DNA of 64,000 nucleotides. It comes from CAYRNR01 sp964425605 (GTDB taxonomy: Bacteria > Myxococcota_A > UBA796 > UBA9615 > CAYRNR01). The position numbers and the translations under genes were made by a program. The notes under the pieces were generated by a model. It worked only from the letters and a program-made list of their open reading frames with translations, was not told where the DNA came from and made no database searches. Location: contig CAYRNR010000002.1 in assembly GCA_964425605.1 (NCBI GenBank), forward strand, positions 124,001 through 188,000. Reading direction: 5' to 3'. Shown one piece after another: positions 25,072 through 37,628 of this stretch (the stretch's first letter is position 1; each line of letters begins with the position of its first letter).

Positions 25072-26450
25072 GGATCGCCGTGATCCTGGGCAGCCCCACG
25101 GGCCGGAACAGCGCGACGCTGCAGTACGTCAGGTACATCCAGCAGCGCTTCGCCCAGCACGAGTTCGACCTGCTGGACGTGGGACGCGGGACGCGAAGGC
25201 TGGAGCAGAACCGGAAACACTTCGATGCCATCGTCAAGGCCATGTCGGCGGCCGATGCCGTGCTGTGGACATTCCCCGTGTACACCTTCTTGGCCCCTGC
25301 TGGCCTCGTGCGCTTCGTCGAACTGCTCTACGAGCGAGCCGGCGAAGGAGCCTTCGACGGCATGCCCGCGACCGCACTGACCACATCCGAGCACTTCTTC
25401 GACCACACCGCCCACCACTACATCGAGGAGGTCGGCGAGGATCTGGGGATGGCCGTGCTCAAGGGATTCTCCGCAGAGATGGAGGAACTCTTCGGCGAAC
25501 AGGGGCGCCACGACCTCGAGTCCTTCGTGCGACAGTTCTTGCGCTTCGCCGAGGACCGCCTCCCCCCGGAGATCCACCACAGCCGCGTCGAGTGGTCGCC
25601 GCCGGCCTATGCGCCTCAGCTGGGCGATCCCGTGGACAGCAGCGGCCCGCGACGGGTCACCGTGATCACCGATCTCTCCGAAGGGGACCACAACCTCGCG
25701 CACATGATCGAGGCCTTCGTCCACCACTGCCCCCACCCCGTCGACGTGCTCGACCTCCACCACATCGGCATGAAGGGTGGCTGCATGGGCTGCCTCAGAT
25801 GCGTCTACGACGGTACGTGTGTCTACAAGGACGGCTTCGCCGAGGCGTTCGACGAGCGCATCCGCACCGCCGACGCGCTCGTGTTCGCCGGCACGGTGCG
25901 GCACCGGTACTTCTCCTCCACCCTCAAGGCCTACTTCGACCGCAACTTCCGCAACGGACACCGGCCGATCCTCCACGGCAAGCCCATGGGCTGGCTGATC
26001 TCCGGGCCGCTGCGCCAGCTGCCCAACCTACGCCAGATCATCGAGGCCAAGGCCGAGGTCCAGCGCAGCCCGCGCCTGGGCATCGTCACGGACGAGTACG
26101 CGGACTCCGACGCCATCACGGCCCGCATCGAACAGATGGCCATGGACGTGGGGAGGCGCTGCGAGGAGGCGTGGATCCGGCCCGCGTCCTTCCTGGGTGT
26201 CGGCGGTCGCAAGATATTCCGCGACCTGATGTGGTCGATGCGCGGCGTCATGCGCGCCGACCACGCCTACTACACCCGCGAGGGCCTGTACGACTTCCCC
26301 CAGAAAGGCTGGCGCGGAGTCCTGTTCAACTGGTCGATGACGCTGATGATGGCGTTGCCGAGGTCCAGGAACTGGCTGCTGGGCAACCTGGCGGACCTCA
26401 AGCTGGCGCGGTTCAAGAAGATCGTGGAGCCCGGGCCGGAATCGACGTGA
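25068..26450 (+). CDS. Two-module flavodoxin-fold NAD(P)H oxidoreductase
   Basis: A 460-residue protein with two flavodoxin-like halves. The first (residues 1-165) begins RIAVILGSPTGRNSATLQYV, an FMN phosphate loop of NADPH-dependent FMN reductases, with AVLWTFPVYTFLAP. The second starts near residue 195 (RRVTVITDLSEGDHN) and contains KGGCMGCLRCVYDGTC, a Cys cluster common in iron-sulfur flavoproteins, and FAGTVRHRYFSSTLKAYFDR. The C-terminal 80 residues are basic and hydrophobic and may touch the membrane. Coupled to tetR; probably a redox stress or quinone/aromatic reductase, substrate unknown. Its stop abuts the convergent next gene (TGATCA). Confidence 0.82.
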   Translation: MRIAVILGSPTGRNSATLQYVRYIQQRFAQHEFDLLDVGRGTRRLEQNRKHFDAIVKAMSAADAVLWTFPVYTFLAPAGLVRFVELLYERAGEGAFDGMPATALTTSEHFFDHTAHHYIEEVGEDLGMAVLKGFSAEMEELFGEQGRHDLESFVRQFLRFAEDRLPPEIHHSRVEWSPPAYAPQLGDPVDSSGPRRVTVITDLSEGDHNLAHMIEAFVHHCPHPVDVLDLHHIGMKGGCMGCLRCVYDGTCVYKDGFAEAFDERIRTADALVFAGTVRHRYFSSTLKAYFDRNFRNGHRPILHGKPMGWLISGPLRQLPNLRQIIEAKAEVQRSPRLGIVTDEYADSDAITARIEQMAMDVGRRCEEAWIRPASFLGVGGRKIFRDLMWSMRGVMRADHAYYTREGLYDFPQKGWRGVLFNWSMTLMMALPRSRNWLLGNLADLKLARFKKIVEPGPEST

Positions 26451-30146
<3,696 letters not shown>

Positions 30147-30275
30147 GGCGACCTCCCTCTCGCGCCCTGGTGGATGGGCGCAGTTCGTAGTCTATCGCGT
30201 GGTCGGAAGAGCCGCAGGTGGCCCAGAGACGTACCCCTCTCGGAGTGACCCGGCGAAGACTGGTACCCTCCCCCC

Positions 30276-31142
30276 GTGATCTGGGTTCCCCTCTCCATCC
30301 TCGCCGGCCTGGCCGACGCCACGGTCTACGCCGCGATGAAGAAGCTCGGCGACGTGCCTCCGCACGTCACGCTGTGGTGGCGATCCGCCCTGGCGATGCC
30401 GGTCCTGGGGACGCTGCTGGCCATCGACGGGATACCCGAGCTGAAGCCTGGGCTGCTGCCCGTGCTGCTGGTGTTCAGCGTGATGATCGCCCTGGGCAGC
30501 CTGCTGATCATCCACGCGACGCGGGTCTCGCCCCTGTCGTCGTCCATGCCCGTGCTGTCGTTCACCCCGGCGTTCCTGCTGGTGACGTCGTGGCTGATGC
30601 TCGGTGAGCGTTCGGGGCCCCTGGGCACGGTCGGGGTCCTGACCATCGTCGCGGGCGCCTACGTGCTCAACGCCCACCGCCTGTCCGTGGGGCTGCTCGC
30701 GCCGCTGAAGGCGCTCGTGACCACCCGCGGATCGCTGTACGTGCTGGGCACCGCGCTGATCTACGCCATCACCGCCAACCTGGGGAAGATCGGCATCCAG
30801 CTCTCCAGCGCGACGTTCTTCACGGCCGCGGCCTACCTGGTGGTCTCGCTGGTGGTGCTGCCGTTCATGGTGCGTGCGACGATGAAGCACGGTGGGGTGT
30901 TTCGCGCCCACGCGGGTACCCTCCTGGTCATGGGCGCGGCCGCCGCGGTGATGATGATCTGCTACGCCGTGGCCGTGCAGCTGACGATCGTGCCCTACGT
31001 CATCGCGCTCAAGCGCACCAACGGGCTGTTCAGCGTGCTGTTCGGGTTGCTGCTGTTTCGCGAGGGGCGCATCCGGCAGAGCCTGGCCGGGGCGGCGATC
31101 ATGTTCGCGGGGGTGGTGTTGATCACATTGGCGGGGAGCTAG
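30276..31142 (+). CDS. DMT/EamA-type permease
   Basis: A 288-residue protein with about ten hydrophobic helices in two homologous halves, as in drug/metabolite transporters. Typical marks are the Asn/Gly-rich opening GLADATVYAAMKKL, SPLSSSMPVLSFTPAFLLV followed by LMLGERSGPLG in the first half, and VPYVIALKRTNGLFSVL with FREGRIRQSLAGAAIMFAGV in the second. Start is GTG 30276. The substrate is unknown. Its last 20 bases overlap the convergent kinase gene. Confidence 0.88.
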   Translation: MIWVPLSILAGLADATVYAAMKKLGDVPPHVTLWWRSALAMPVLGTLLAIDGIPELKPGLLPVLLVFSVMIALGSLLIIHATRVSPLSSSMPVLSFTPAFLLVTSWLMLGERSGPLGTVGVLTIVAGAYVLNAHRLSVGLLAPLKALVTTRGSLYVLGTALIYAITANLGKIGIQLSSATFFTAAAYLVVSLVVLPFMVRATMKHGGVFRAHAGTLLVMGAAAAVMMICYAVAVQLTIVPYVIALKRTNGLFSVLFGLLLFREGRIRQSLAGAAIMFAGVVLITLAGS

Positions 31143-34100
31143 CCCGGGCCTCTTCACATGCCCACTGCGGCGCCCAGATGCTCTCCGGATCGGGGAAGGG
31201 CAGGATGGCGACGATCTCCGAGCTTCCACGACAGGCGCGGTAGTTGGTGACGGCGCCCGAGTGACGGAGGAGATCGGGGAGCGTGCGCTGGGGGTGGTTC
31301 TCCGCTGCGATGTCCCACACCCGCGCGGTCCCGTCCTGCGAGCCGGTGACCAGGCGCGAGCCGTCCGGGGTGATGGCGGCGGCCCAGAGGATGTTCTCGT
31401 GCCCCTCGAGGACCTGCAACAGCGCGCCGGTGTCCAGGTCCCACACCCGCGCCGTGCGGTCCTGAGATCCCGTGACCACGCGCGAGCCGTCCGGGGTGAT
31501 GGCGGCGGCCCAGACGCGGTCCGCGTGTCCGGCCAGGGTCCTCAGGGCGGCGCCCGTGTCCAGATCCCACACCCGCGCGGTCTTGTCCCTCGAGCCCGTG
31601 ACGAGGCGTGAGCCGTCCGGCGTGACCGCGACGGCGTAGATGTCCCCCTCGTGGCCTTCGAGGACCTGGAGGGTCGCGCCCGTCCGGAGGTCCCACACCC
31701 GCGCGGTCTTGTCGAACGAGCCGGTGACCAGGCGCTCGCCGCCGGGCGTGACGGCGACGGTGGCGACGACGCCGTCGTGGCCTTCGATGACGAGGTTCTC
31801 TGCGCCGGTCTCGAGATCCCACACCCGCGCGGTCTTGTCCCCCGACCCTGTCACCACCTTGCCCCCGTCGGGAGTGACGGCGACCGAGTAGACGTGGTCC
31901 TGGTGTCCCTCGAGGATGTGAACCTGCGCGCCGGTCTCGAGGTCCCAGATCCGCGCGGTCGTGTCCAGCGAGCCCGTCACCAGGCGTCGCCCGTCCGGCG
32001 TGACGGCCGCGGCGAAGACCGGACCGGCGTGACCGCTCAGGACCTGGAGCTCCGCGCCGGTCTCGAGATCCCACACCCGCAGCGTCTCGTCCATCGACCC
32101 GGTCACGAGGCGCCGTCCGTCCGGCGTGATCGCGACCGCCTCGACGGCCCCGCCGTGGCCTTCCAGGATGCTCAGGGCGGCGACCGCGCCGAGGTCCCAC
32201 GCGCGCGCCGTGTGGTCGCCCGAGCCCGTGATCAGGCGCGACCCGTCCGGCGTGACGACGGCCGCGTAGACGGCGTCCTCGTGCTCCTGGAGGACCTGCA
32301 GCACCCGCCCCGTCCGCAGATCCCACATGCGCGCCGTCTTGTCCTCCGAGCCCGTGATCAGGCGGTCGCCGTCCGGCGTGATGGCGGCCGCGTAGACAGG
32401 GCCTTCGTGCCCTTCGAGGAGCCGGATCGCCGCGCCGGTCTCGAGGTCCCACACGCGCGCGGTCCTGTCGTACGAGCCCGTGACCAGCTGTCTCGAGTCC
32501 GGGGAGACGGCGACGGCGCAGATGCCGCCTCGGTGTCCCTCTAGGCGTCGGATCATCCGGCCCGTCTCCAGGTCCCAGATGCGCACCGTGCGGTCCCCGG
32601 AGCCGGTGACCAGGTGCCGCCCGTCCGGGGCGATGGCCACGGCCTCGACGACCCCGTCGTGGCCCCGGAGGACCTGGATCTCGGCGCCGGTCTCGAGGTC
32701 CCATACCCGCGCGGTCCGATCCCTCGACCCGGTCACCAACCGCGCCCCGTCAGGGGTGATGGCGGCGGTCCAGATGCGGTCCTGGTGCCCCTCGAGGACG
32801 TGGATCACCGCGCCGGTCTCGAGGTCCCACACCCGCGCGGTCGTGTCCAGGGAGCCCGTCACCAGGCGCCTCGAGTCCGGCGTGATGGCGGCGGCGTAGA
32901 TGAAGTCCTCGTGGCCCTCGAGGACCCGGATCACCGCGCCCGTGTCCAGATCCCACACCCGCGCGGTCTTGTCGAAGGAGCCCGTCACCAGCCGCTGGCC
33001 ATCCGCCGAGATGGCGGCGGTGAAGACGGCGCGGGCGTGCCCCTCGAGGACCAGGGCTGGGCTCGCAGCGAGCAAGGCGGAGAGATCGTCCCGGTGACGC
33101 TCGGGGGATTCGGACAGGGTCGTCTTGCTCCGCGCCGCCGCCAGCGCAGCCCCGGTCGAACCGCGCAGCTGCAGCGCCGCCTCCCTGGCCTCCCACATGG
33201 CGGCCTCGGCGCGGACCTGCTCGTCCCGGGCCAGCTCAGCGGCGGCGTCGGCGCTCCTGCGGCCGGTCACGGCCTGGTTCCGCTGCAGGACCACGACCAC
33301 CACGACGACGGCCAGCGCGGCGATCACCGCGGCCGTGACCACGCGCCTCCTCCGGACGCCGCGGAGCTCTCGCCTCGACCCGGCGTCGAGGAACCGCTGC
33401 ACCACGGCGGGCAACGACACGATCCGCTCTCCCATGCGGCGGGCGTCGGCCAGCGCCGCCCCCTCCCAGACCTCCTGATCCGGGCGGCCGCGGCGATCCC
33501 ACAGCTCCGCGGCCTGCCTCACCTCGTCGAGGAACACCCTGTGGTCGCGGCTCTCCTCGACCCAGCGGCCCAGCACCCGCCAGGTGCTCACCAGGGACTC
33601 GTGGACCAGCTCCAGCTCGGCGTCGCCGGTGCTCGAGCGCGCCTTGCGGATCAGGACCAAACGGCCCTTGATCAGGCGCTCGATGACCTCCTCGGCCGGG
33701 GGACCGAGCTCCTCCATCAGCTGCGCCCTGGGGACCACCGCGCGAGTGCCCTCGGCCGACACCAGGCGCACCAGCACCTGTCGAGCGACGGTCAGCTGCC
33801 GGGCGCTGAACACGTCCAGGACACCGTCGGCGTGCCGGGCCAGCGCGCCCGCGACGCCGCCCATGGCCTCGTGGGCCGAGCGCAGGAGGAGGTGCCGTTC
33901 ACGGTCGCGCATCTCCCACAGGGTCTGGCCCGCGACCTGCAGCAGGGGCAGCGCCGCGACCTCTCCCTCGACGTCCGAGACCATCTCCTCGACCAGGGCC
34001 GGATCGTCGTAGCGATAGCCGCTGGCCACCACCGGCCGCGTCAGGATCTCCTCCAGGGCCTCGGGCCGGGGGCTGCGCAGGACGGTCACGCGCCCGAGGA

Positions 34101-35652
34101 TCTGCCGCGACACCTCGCTCACGGCCAGCCGGCCGAGGAAGTCGTCGCGGAGCGTGAAGATGACGCGCGCGGGCCCTTCGGGATCGTCCGCGGCCATGCA
34201 CAGGGCGTCCATGAACGTGCGGAGGAGGCCCGGTTCGCTCCCCAGCGAGACCAGCTCCTCGAGCTGGTCCACGAACAGCAACACCCGGGCCTGCTCCTGG
34301 TCGGCGATCTCGGAGAGCTTCAGCGCCAGGCGAGCCGGAGACTCCCGCAGCTCCCGGGTCAGGCGGGCCTCCTCGGCCTCGATCTCGTCGTGGGTCGGTC
34401 CCGTGTAGGGATCGAAGGAGCCCGACAGCGAGCCGTCCCGGCCCGTGACGCTGCCCAGGACGCCGCTGCTGGAGGTGTGTTGGGTGCCGCCGGACAGCAG
34501 GCGCGCGGCAAGAGCGCGCATGGGCTGGCGACCCGGCCGCAGCTTGAGCACGGTCCAGCGCCCCTGCTCGTGCAGCCTGGGGATGATCCCGGCCTGGACC
34601 AGCGAGCTCTTGCCAGCGCCCGAGGGCCCCACGATGGGGAGCACCGGCTCCACCCGCATCCGCTCCAGGAACGCGTCCACCTCGGCGTCGCGGCCGAAGA
34701 ACCGGCTGGCATCGCGCTCGTCACACGGCAGCAGCCCGCGAAACGGCGCGTCCGCGGATTCGGCGCGGGCGGGCGCGCCCGGCCGCAGCGCTTCGAGGGT
34801 CCTGAGGATGGACTCCACCCGCGGGCGCCGGCCGGGGTCCTTGTCCAGGCAGCGCTCGATGAGCGCCCTGAGCTCCGGGTGGACCGACTCGGGCAGCGGC
34901 GGGACCGGCCCCGGGCTGCAGATCTTGAGATAGAGCTGGTAGACGTTGGCGCGCGGCCACGGATACCGGCCGCCAGCGAGCTCGTACAGGATCAGCCCGA
35001 GCGCCCACACGTCGATCGCGGGGGTCGCGGGCGACTTGGACCACTGCTCCGGCGCCATGTACCTGGGCGTACCGCGCAGATCCTCGGCCATGGTCCGGAA
35101 GGACTCGATGGCCGCGAGGGCCTCGGCCTCCTCCGCGGCCGGTCCGTCGCTTCGCGGCTCCGGGACCTCGTCGTCCGAGACCGCCTTGGCCAGCCCGAAG
35201 TCGAGCACGCGGATGCGGCCGTCCGCGGGGATCATCACGTTGGCGGGTTTGAGGTCCCGATGGAGGATCTTGTGGCGGTGCGCCTCGCGCAGCGCGTCCG
35301 CGATGGCCACCCCGACCCGCGTGGTCTGGTTGAAGCTCGATCGCTCGCGGTGCATGCGAGCGCGCAGGGTCTCCCCTTCGAGGTACTCCAGCGCCACGTA
35401 GGGCCTGCCGCCGGACTGGCCCGAACCGTAGATGGTGATGATGTGCGGGTGGTTGAAGCGGGCCGTGGCCTGCGCCTCGAACAGGAACCGATCGACGCCG
35501 GACGCTGAATCGAACGCCTTGAGCCGCAGGACCTTCAGGGCCACCTTGCGCCCGAGGACGGTGTCGCGCGCCAGATAGACCTCGCCCATCCCCCCTCGGC
35601 CGATCCTCCGCGAGATCTTGTACTGATCGACCAGCGTCCCGGGCTGGATCAC
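31123..35652 (-). CDS. Ser/Thr protein kinase - STAND NTPase - 14 WD40 repeat protein
   Basis: A 1509-residue protein. The Hanks kinase domain spans residues 10-290: glycine loop GRGGMGEV (18-25), Lys40, HRDLKPANV (131-139), DFG (151-153), with all catalytic residues intact. An nSTAND NTPase follows: Walker A GPSGAGKSS (342-350) and Walker B VLLFVDQLEEL (about 457-467). A transmembrane helix lies near residues 765-790 after a basic stretch, then a coiled segment and 14 WD40 repeats of 42 residues, enough for two seven-bladed propellers. The repeats should face the periplasm if the kinase is cytoplasmic. GTG 35652 overlaps the araC stop (GTGA). The stop overlaps the DMT gene tail-to-tail. Confidence 0.92.
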   Translation of the reverse strand: MIQPGTLVDQYKISRRIGRGGMGEVYLARDTVLGRKVALKVLRLKAFDSASGVDRFLFEAQATARFNHPHIITIYGSGQSGGRPYVALEYLEGETLRARMHRERSSFNQTTRVGVAIADALREAHRHKILHRDLKPANVMIPADGRIRVLDFGLAKAVSDDEVPEPRSDGPAAEEAEALAAIESFRTMAEDLRGTPRYMAPEQWSKSPATPAIDVWALGLILYELAGGRYPWPRANVYQLYLKICSPGPVPPLPESVHPELRALIERCLDKDPGRRPRVESILRTLEALRPGAPARAESADAPFRGLLPCDERDASRFFGRDAEVDAFLERMRVEPVLPIVGPSGAGKSSLVQAGIIPRLHEQGRWTVLKLRPGRQPMRALAARLLSGGTQHTSSSGVLGSVTGRDGSLSGSFDPYTGPTHDEIEAEEARLTRELRESPARLALKLSEIADQEQARVLLFVDQLEELVSLGSEPGLLRTFMDALCMAADDPEGPARVIFTLRDDFLGRLAVSEVSRQILGRVTVLRSPRPEALEEILTRPVVASGYRYDDPALVEEMVSDVEGEVAALPLLQVAGQTLWEMRDRERHLLLRSAHEAMGGVAGALARHADGVLDVFSARQLTVARQVLVRLVSAEGTRAVVPRAQLMEELGPPAEEVIERLIKGRLVLIRKARSSTGDAELELVHESLVSTWRVLGRWVEESRDHRVFLDEVRQAAELWDRRGRPDQEVWEGAALADARRMGERIVSLPAVVQRFLDAGSRRELRGVRRRRVVTAAVIAALAVVVVVVVLQRNQAVTGRRSADAAAELARDEQVRAEAAMWEAREAALQLRGSTGAALAAARSKTTLSESPERHRDDLSALLAASPALVLEGHARAVFTAAISADGQRLVTGSFDKTARVWDLDTGAVIRVLEGHEDFIYAAAITPDSRRLVTGSLDTTARVWDLETGAVIHVLEGHQDRIWTAAITPDGARLVTGSRDRTARVWDLETGAEIQVLRGHDGVVEAVAIAPDGRHLVTGSGDRTVRIWDLETGRMIRRLEGHRGGICAVAVSPDSRQLVTGSYDRTARVWDLETGAAIRLLEGHEGPVYAAAITPDGDRLITGSEDKTARMWDLRTGRVLQVLQEHEDAVYAAVVTPDGSRLITGSGDHTARAWDLGAVAALSILEGHGGAVEAVAITPDGRRLVTGSMDETLRVWDLETGAELQVLSGHAGPVFAAAVTPDGRRLVTGSLDTTARIWDLETGAQVHILEGHQDHVYSVAVTPDGGKVVTGSGDKTARVWDLETGAENLVIEGHDGVVATVAVTPGGERLVTGSFDKTARVWDLRTGATLQVLEGHEGDIYAVAVTPDGSRLVTGSRDKTARVWDLDTGAALRTLAGHADRVWAAAITPDGSRVVTGSQDRTARVWDLDTGALLQVLEGHENILWAAAITPDGSRLVTGSQDGTARVWDIAAENHPQRTLPDLLRHSGAVTNYRACRGSSEIVAILPFPDPESIWAPQWACEEARASSPPM
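31310..33055 (-). repeat. 126-bp tandem coding repeat (14 WD40 units)
   Basis: Fourteen consecutive units of 42 codons; each encodes LEGHxxxVxAAAITPDG, RLVTGSxDxTARVWDLETGA. High similarity between units suggests recent duplication or gene conversion. Confidence 0.9.
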
Positions 35653-36365
35653 AGGACTCGCCCGTCTCGCACGGCGTCGCGGTACTGCTGGGCGAAGTCC
35701 GACGGCGTGCACTGGAAGTACGCCTTGAACCGACGAGAGAAGTGGGCCGGGTCCTCGAACCCCACCTGGTACCCCACGTCCCCGACCCGGTGCACCCCCG
35801 CCTTGAGCAGCTGCTTGGCCTCGGTCATCCGCACGGCCAGGATCAGCTGCCTCGGCGTGCAGCTCAACGAGCGCTTCAGCCCCCGCTGCAGGGTCCTCGA
35901 CGACATGTGCAGGGCCTGGGCCAGATCGGCCACGGACACGTTCTCGCTCACGTGCAGCTTGAGGTAGGCCAGCGCCATCTCGGCCAGCGCGCGCCACTCG
36001 TCCGCGCCCACGTCGTCGCCGCCGTCCGCCGGGAGCGCCTCGATCTGCTCGGCCAGCTCCCGGGCCGCCTGGTCGAACGGCAAGATGGTGAACCGGCTGC
36101 GCAGCACCGTGAGCAACGACGCGCCGGCCGTGAAGCTCAGCGACGTCGTGGCCGTGGCGGGGTCTTCATCGTTGCCGACGTCGAACATCGGCGCGTCCTC
36201 GGGCGAGATCTCGAGGCTCGGTCCGGCCGACTGCTCGATCTCCTCCAGGCGGGCGGCCAGCGTCCTGAAGCGGCGCCGCTCCTGGCGCTGCCGCAGCATG
36301 AAGAACGCCGCCGTGCTGCCCGACGCCGCCAGCGCGGCCACGAAGGCCACGAGCAGGTCACCCAT
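35649..36365 (-). CDS. Membrane-anchored AraC-family transcriptional regulator
   Basis: A 238-residue protein. An N-terminal helix (LLVAFVAALAASGSTAAFFM) is followed by a basic patch, so the DNA-binding part should be cytoplasmic. The C-terminal AraC domain has VSENVSVADLAQALHMSSRTLQRGLKR (in two helices), then VGDVGYQVGFEDPAHFSRRF and the FQCTPSDFAQQYR closing motif. ATG 36365 is used; a GTG at 36407 in frame would add 14 residues. It is the first gene of an operon with the kinase-STAND-WD40 protein and overlaps it (GTGA), so it may be that kinase's output regulator. Confidence 0.85.
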   Translation of the reverse strand: MGDLLVAFVAALAASGSTAAFFMLRQRQERRRFRTLAARLEEIEQSAGPSLEISPEDAPMFDVGNDEDPATATTSLSFTAGASLLTVLRSRFTILPFDQAARELAEQIEALPADGGDDVGADEWRALAEMALAYLKLHVSENVSVADLAQALHMSSRTLQRGLKRSLSCTPRQLILAVRMTEAKQLLKAGVHRVGDVGYQVGFEDPAHFSRRFKAYFQCTPSDFAQQYRDAVRDGRVL

Positions 36366-36542
36366 GGGGACCACCCATTCCCGTACCCGAAAGGCCGGAT
36401 CATCCACCCAAGATCACCATTAGCACGGTGATGGGCTCGCGTCACGGGGACTGTGGGGGGAGTCTCGGACGGAAGGAAGGGGGGGGCGGCGAGGCGCTCG
36501 GTCCCTGGGTCGCTCCGCCGCGACGGCGTACCTCGACGGCGC

Positions 36543-36791
36543 TCAGCGCTCGACTCCACAAGCGCTCGATCCGGCGTCCGTGCACGTCCGAGAGCAGTAC
36601 ACGTCACTGGCGCACTCGTCGATCTCGGTCCATTCGTAGCTCTTCTCGCACGTCCCCAGGGCGCGGCAGTCCGCCTCGCAACAGCAGTACCGCTCGTCCG
36701 CGGCCGCGGGTTGCAGGGTCCCGCCGAAGAGGAGACCGATCGCCAGCCCGAACAGGGCCAGGGTCAGCAAACAGGTAGAGCGCTTCGTCAT
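36543..36791 (-). CDS. Small secreted Cys-rich protein
   Basis: An 82-residue protein with a signal peptide (LLTLALFGLAIGLLFGG, cleavage near AAADE) and a 45-residue mature chain that holds ten Cys: YCCCEADCRALGTC, ECASDVYCSRTC and SACG. The spacing suggests a disulfide-stabilised peptide or metal-binding domain. ATG 36791 follows a GGGAGG site. It lies 23 bp after the next secreted gene on the same strand and is probably its operon partner. The family is unknown to me. Confidence 0.7.
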   Translation of the reverse strand: MTKRSTCLLTLALFGLAIGLLFGGTLQPAAADERYCCCEADCRALGTCEKSYEWTEIDECASDVYCSRTCTDAGSSACGVER

Positions 36792-36814
36792 CGTCTTCCC
36801 TCCCGGTGAGTGGT

Positions 36815-37384
36815 CTAGTAAGGCGGATTGAGGTCGGTCCAGATCTCGATGGCCTTGGTGTACTCCCAGGTGGTGCCGTCGAGCATGAACTCCATCGTGA
36901 AGTCGAAGCGCACGAGGGGGGTCTCCTCGTCGTAGTCGAAGGGGCCGCGGTAGCCGCCCGGATCGCTGGACTCCCACATGCCGTAGTACCCCGCGTGGGC
37001 GTACTCGTCCCGCTCGTGGTCCACCGCGTAGGACCAGCTCCCGCTGTCGCAGTTGCCCCACCAGCAGAACTGCGGCCCCACGTCGTAGTAGTAGACGTCG
37101 AAATCGACGATGTACTCGTTGTCGAAGTAGATCCACGAGGCCAGGTGGGTCACGTCGTCCACCTCACCCCCGGTCTCGGCGATCCACACGTCGCAGCTGT
37201 CCGCCCAGCTGCGCGAGCAGGTCTCGGACGAGTCCTCGAAGATGCTGCTGGGGTAGTAGTAGGACCCGTCGCCGCCGAGCACCATGCTGTAGGGCTGCGG
37301 AGACCACATGTTCGCCTGCGCGGGCAGAGCCATTCCGAAGATCCCGACGATACCCATCAAGATTGCCCATCGATTCGCCACCAT
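36815..37384 (-). CDS. Secreted aromatic- and Asp-rich protein, unknown function
   Basis: A 189-residue protein with a signal peptide (ILMGIVGIFGMALPAQA) and a mature part very rich in Tyr, Trp and Asp (SYYYPSSIFEDSSETC, FDVYYYDVGPQFCWWGNC), with four Cys placed in two pairs. The beta-sandwich-like hydrophobic pattern suggests a carbohydrate- or surface-binding role, but no family is recognised. ATG 37384 has a perfect AGGAGG 9 bases upstream. Together with the small Cys-rich gene it forms a minus-strand pair. Confidence 0.72.
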   Translation of the reverse strand: MVANRWAILMGIVGIFGMALPAQANMWSPQPYSMVLGGDGSYYYPSSIFEDSSETCSRSWADSCDVWIAETGGEVDDVTHLASWIYFDNEYIVDFDVYYYDVGPQFCWWGNCDSGSWSYAVDHERDEYAHAGYYGMWESSDPGGYRGPFDYDEETPLVRFDFTMEFMLDGTTWEYTKAIEIWTDLNPPY

Positions 37385-37513
37385 GATCGTTTCCTCCTGA
37401 CCGGCTGAATCCGCCGGCCTCGTGGAGCGCCCCCTGCTGCCGACCTCGACCCCAGGTACGCTCCGGTTGCTTCAACACCTCAAGGAGTAACCAGGACCGG
37501 GGCGTGCCGGAAT

Positions 37514-37562
37514 GGACGGACGCGACATGTCGCGAACGGACAAGACGTTGTCGCGTCTGTCC
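37514..37562. promoter_or_regulatory. Multi-half-site operator upstream of the glycyl radical operon
   Basis: A 14-base perfect palindrome CGCGACATGTCGCG lies at 37521-37534, and a third half-site TGTCGCG at 37549-37555. The outer arms 37514-37527 and 37549-37562 also pair in 13 of 14 positions. The cluster is 67-115 bp before the enzyme start, where an activator or repressor of the operon would bind. The regulator is not identified. Confidence 0.5.
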
Positions 37563-37628
37563 GGGCATCGAGGCGCGTTGAATCCAACCCCCGTGGCATC
37601 ATGTCCCCTGTACACCGAGGGGCAGGCC

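Noticed and set aside
35653..35997. Extension of the kinase gene upstream to 35997
   Set aside because: It would overlap the AraC helix-turn-helix in another frame. GTG 35652 directly precedes the kinase domain.
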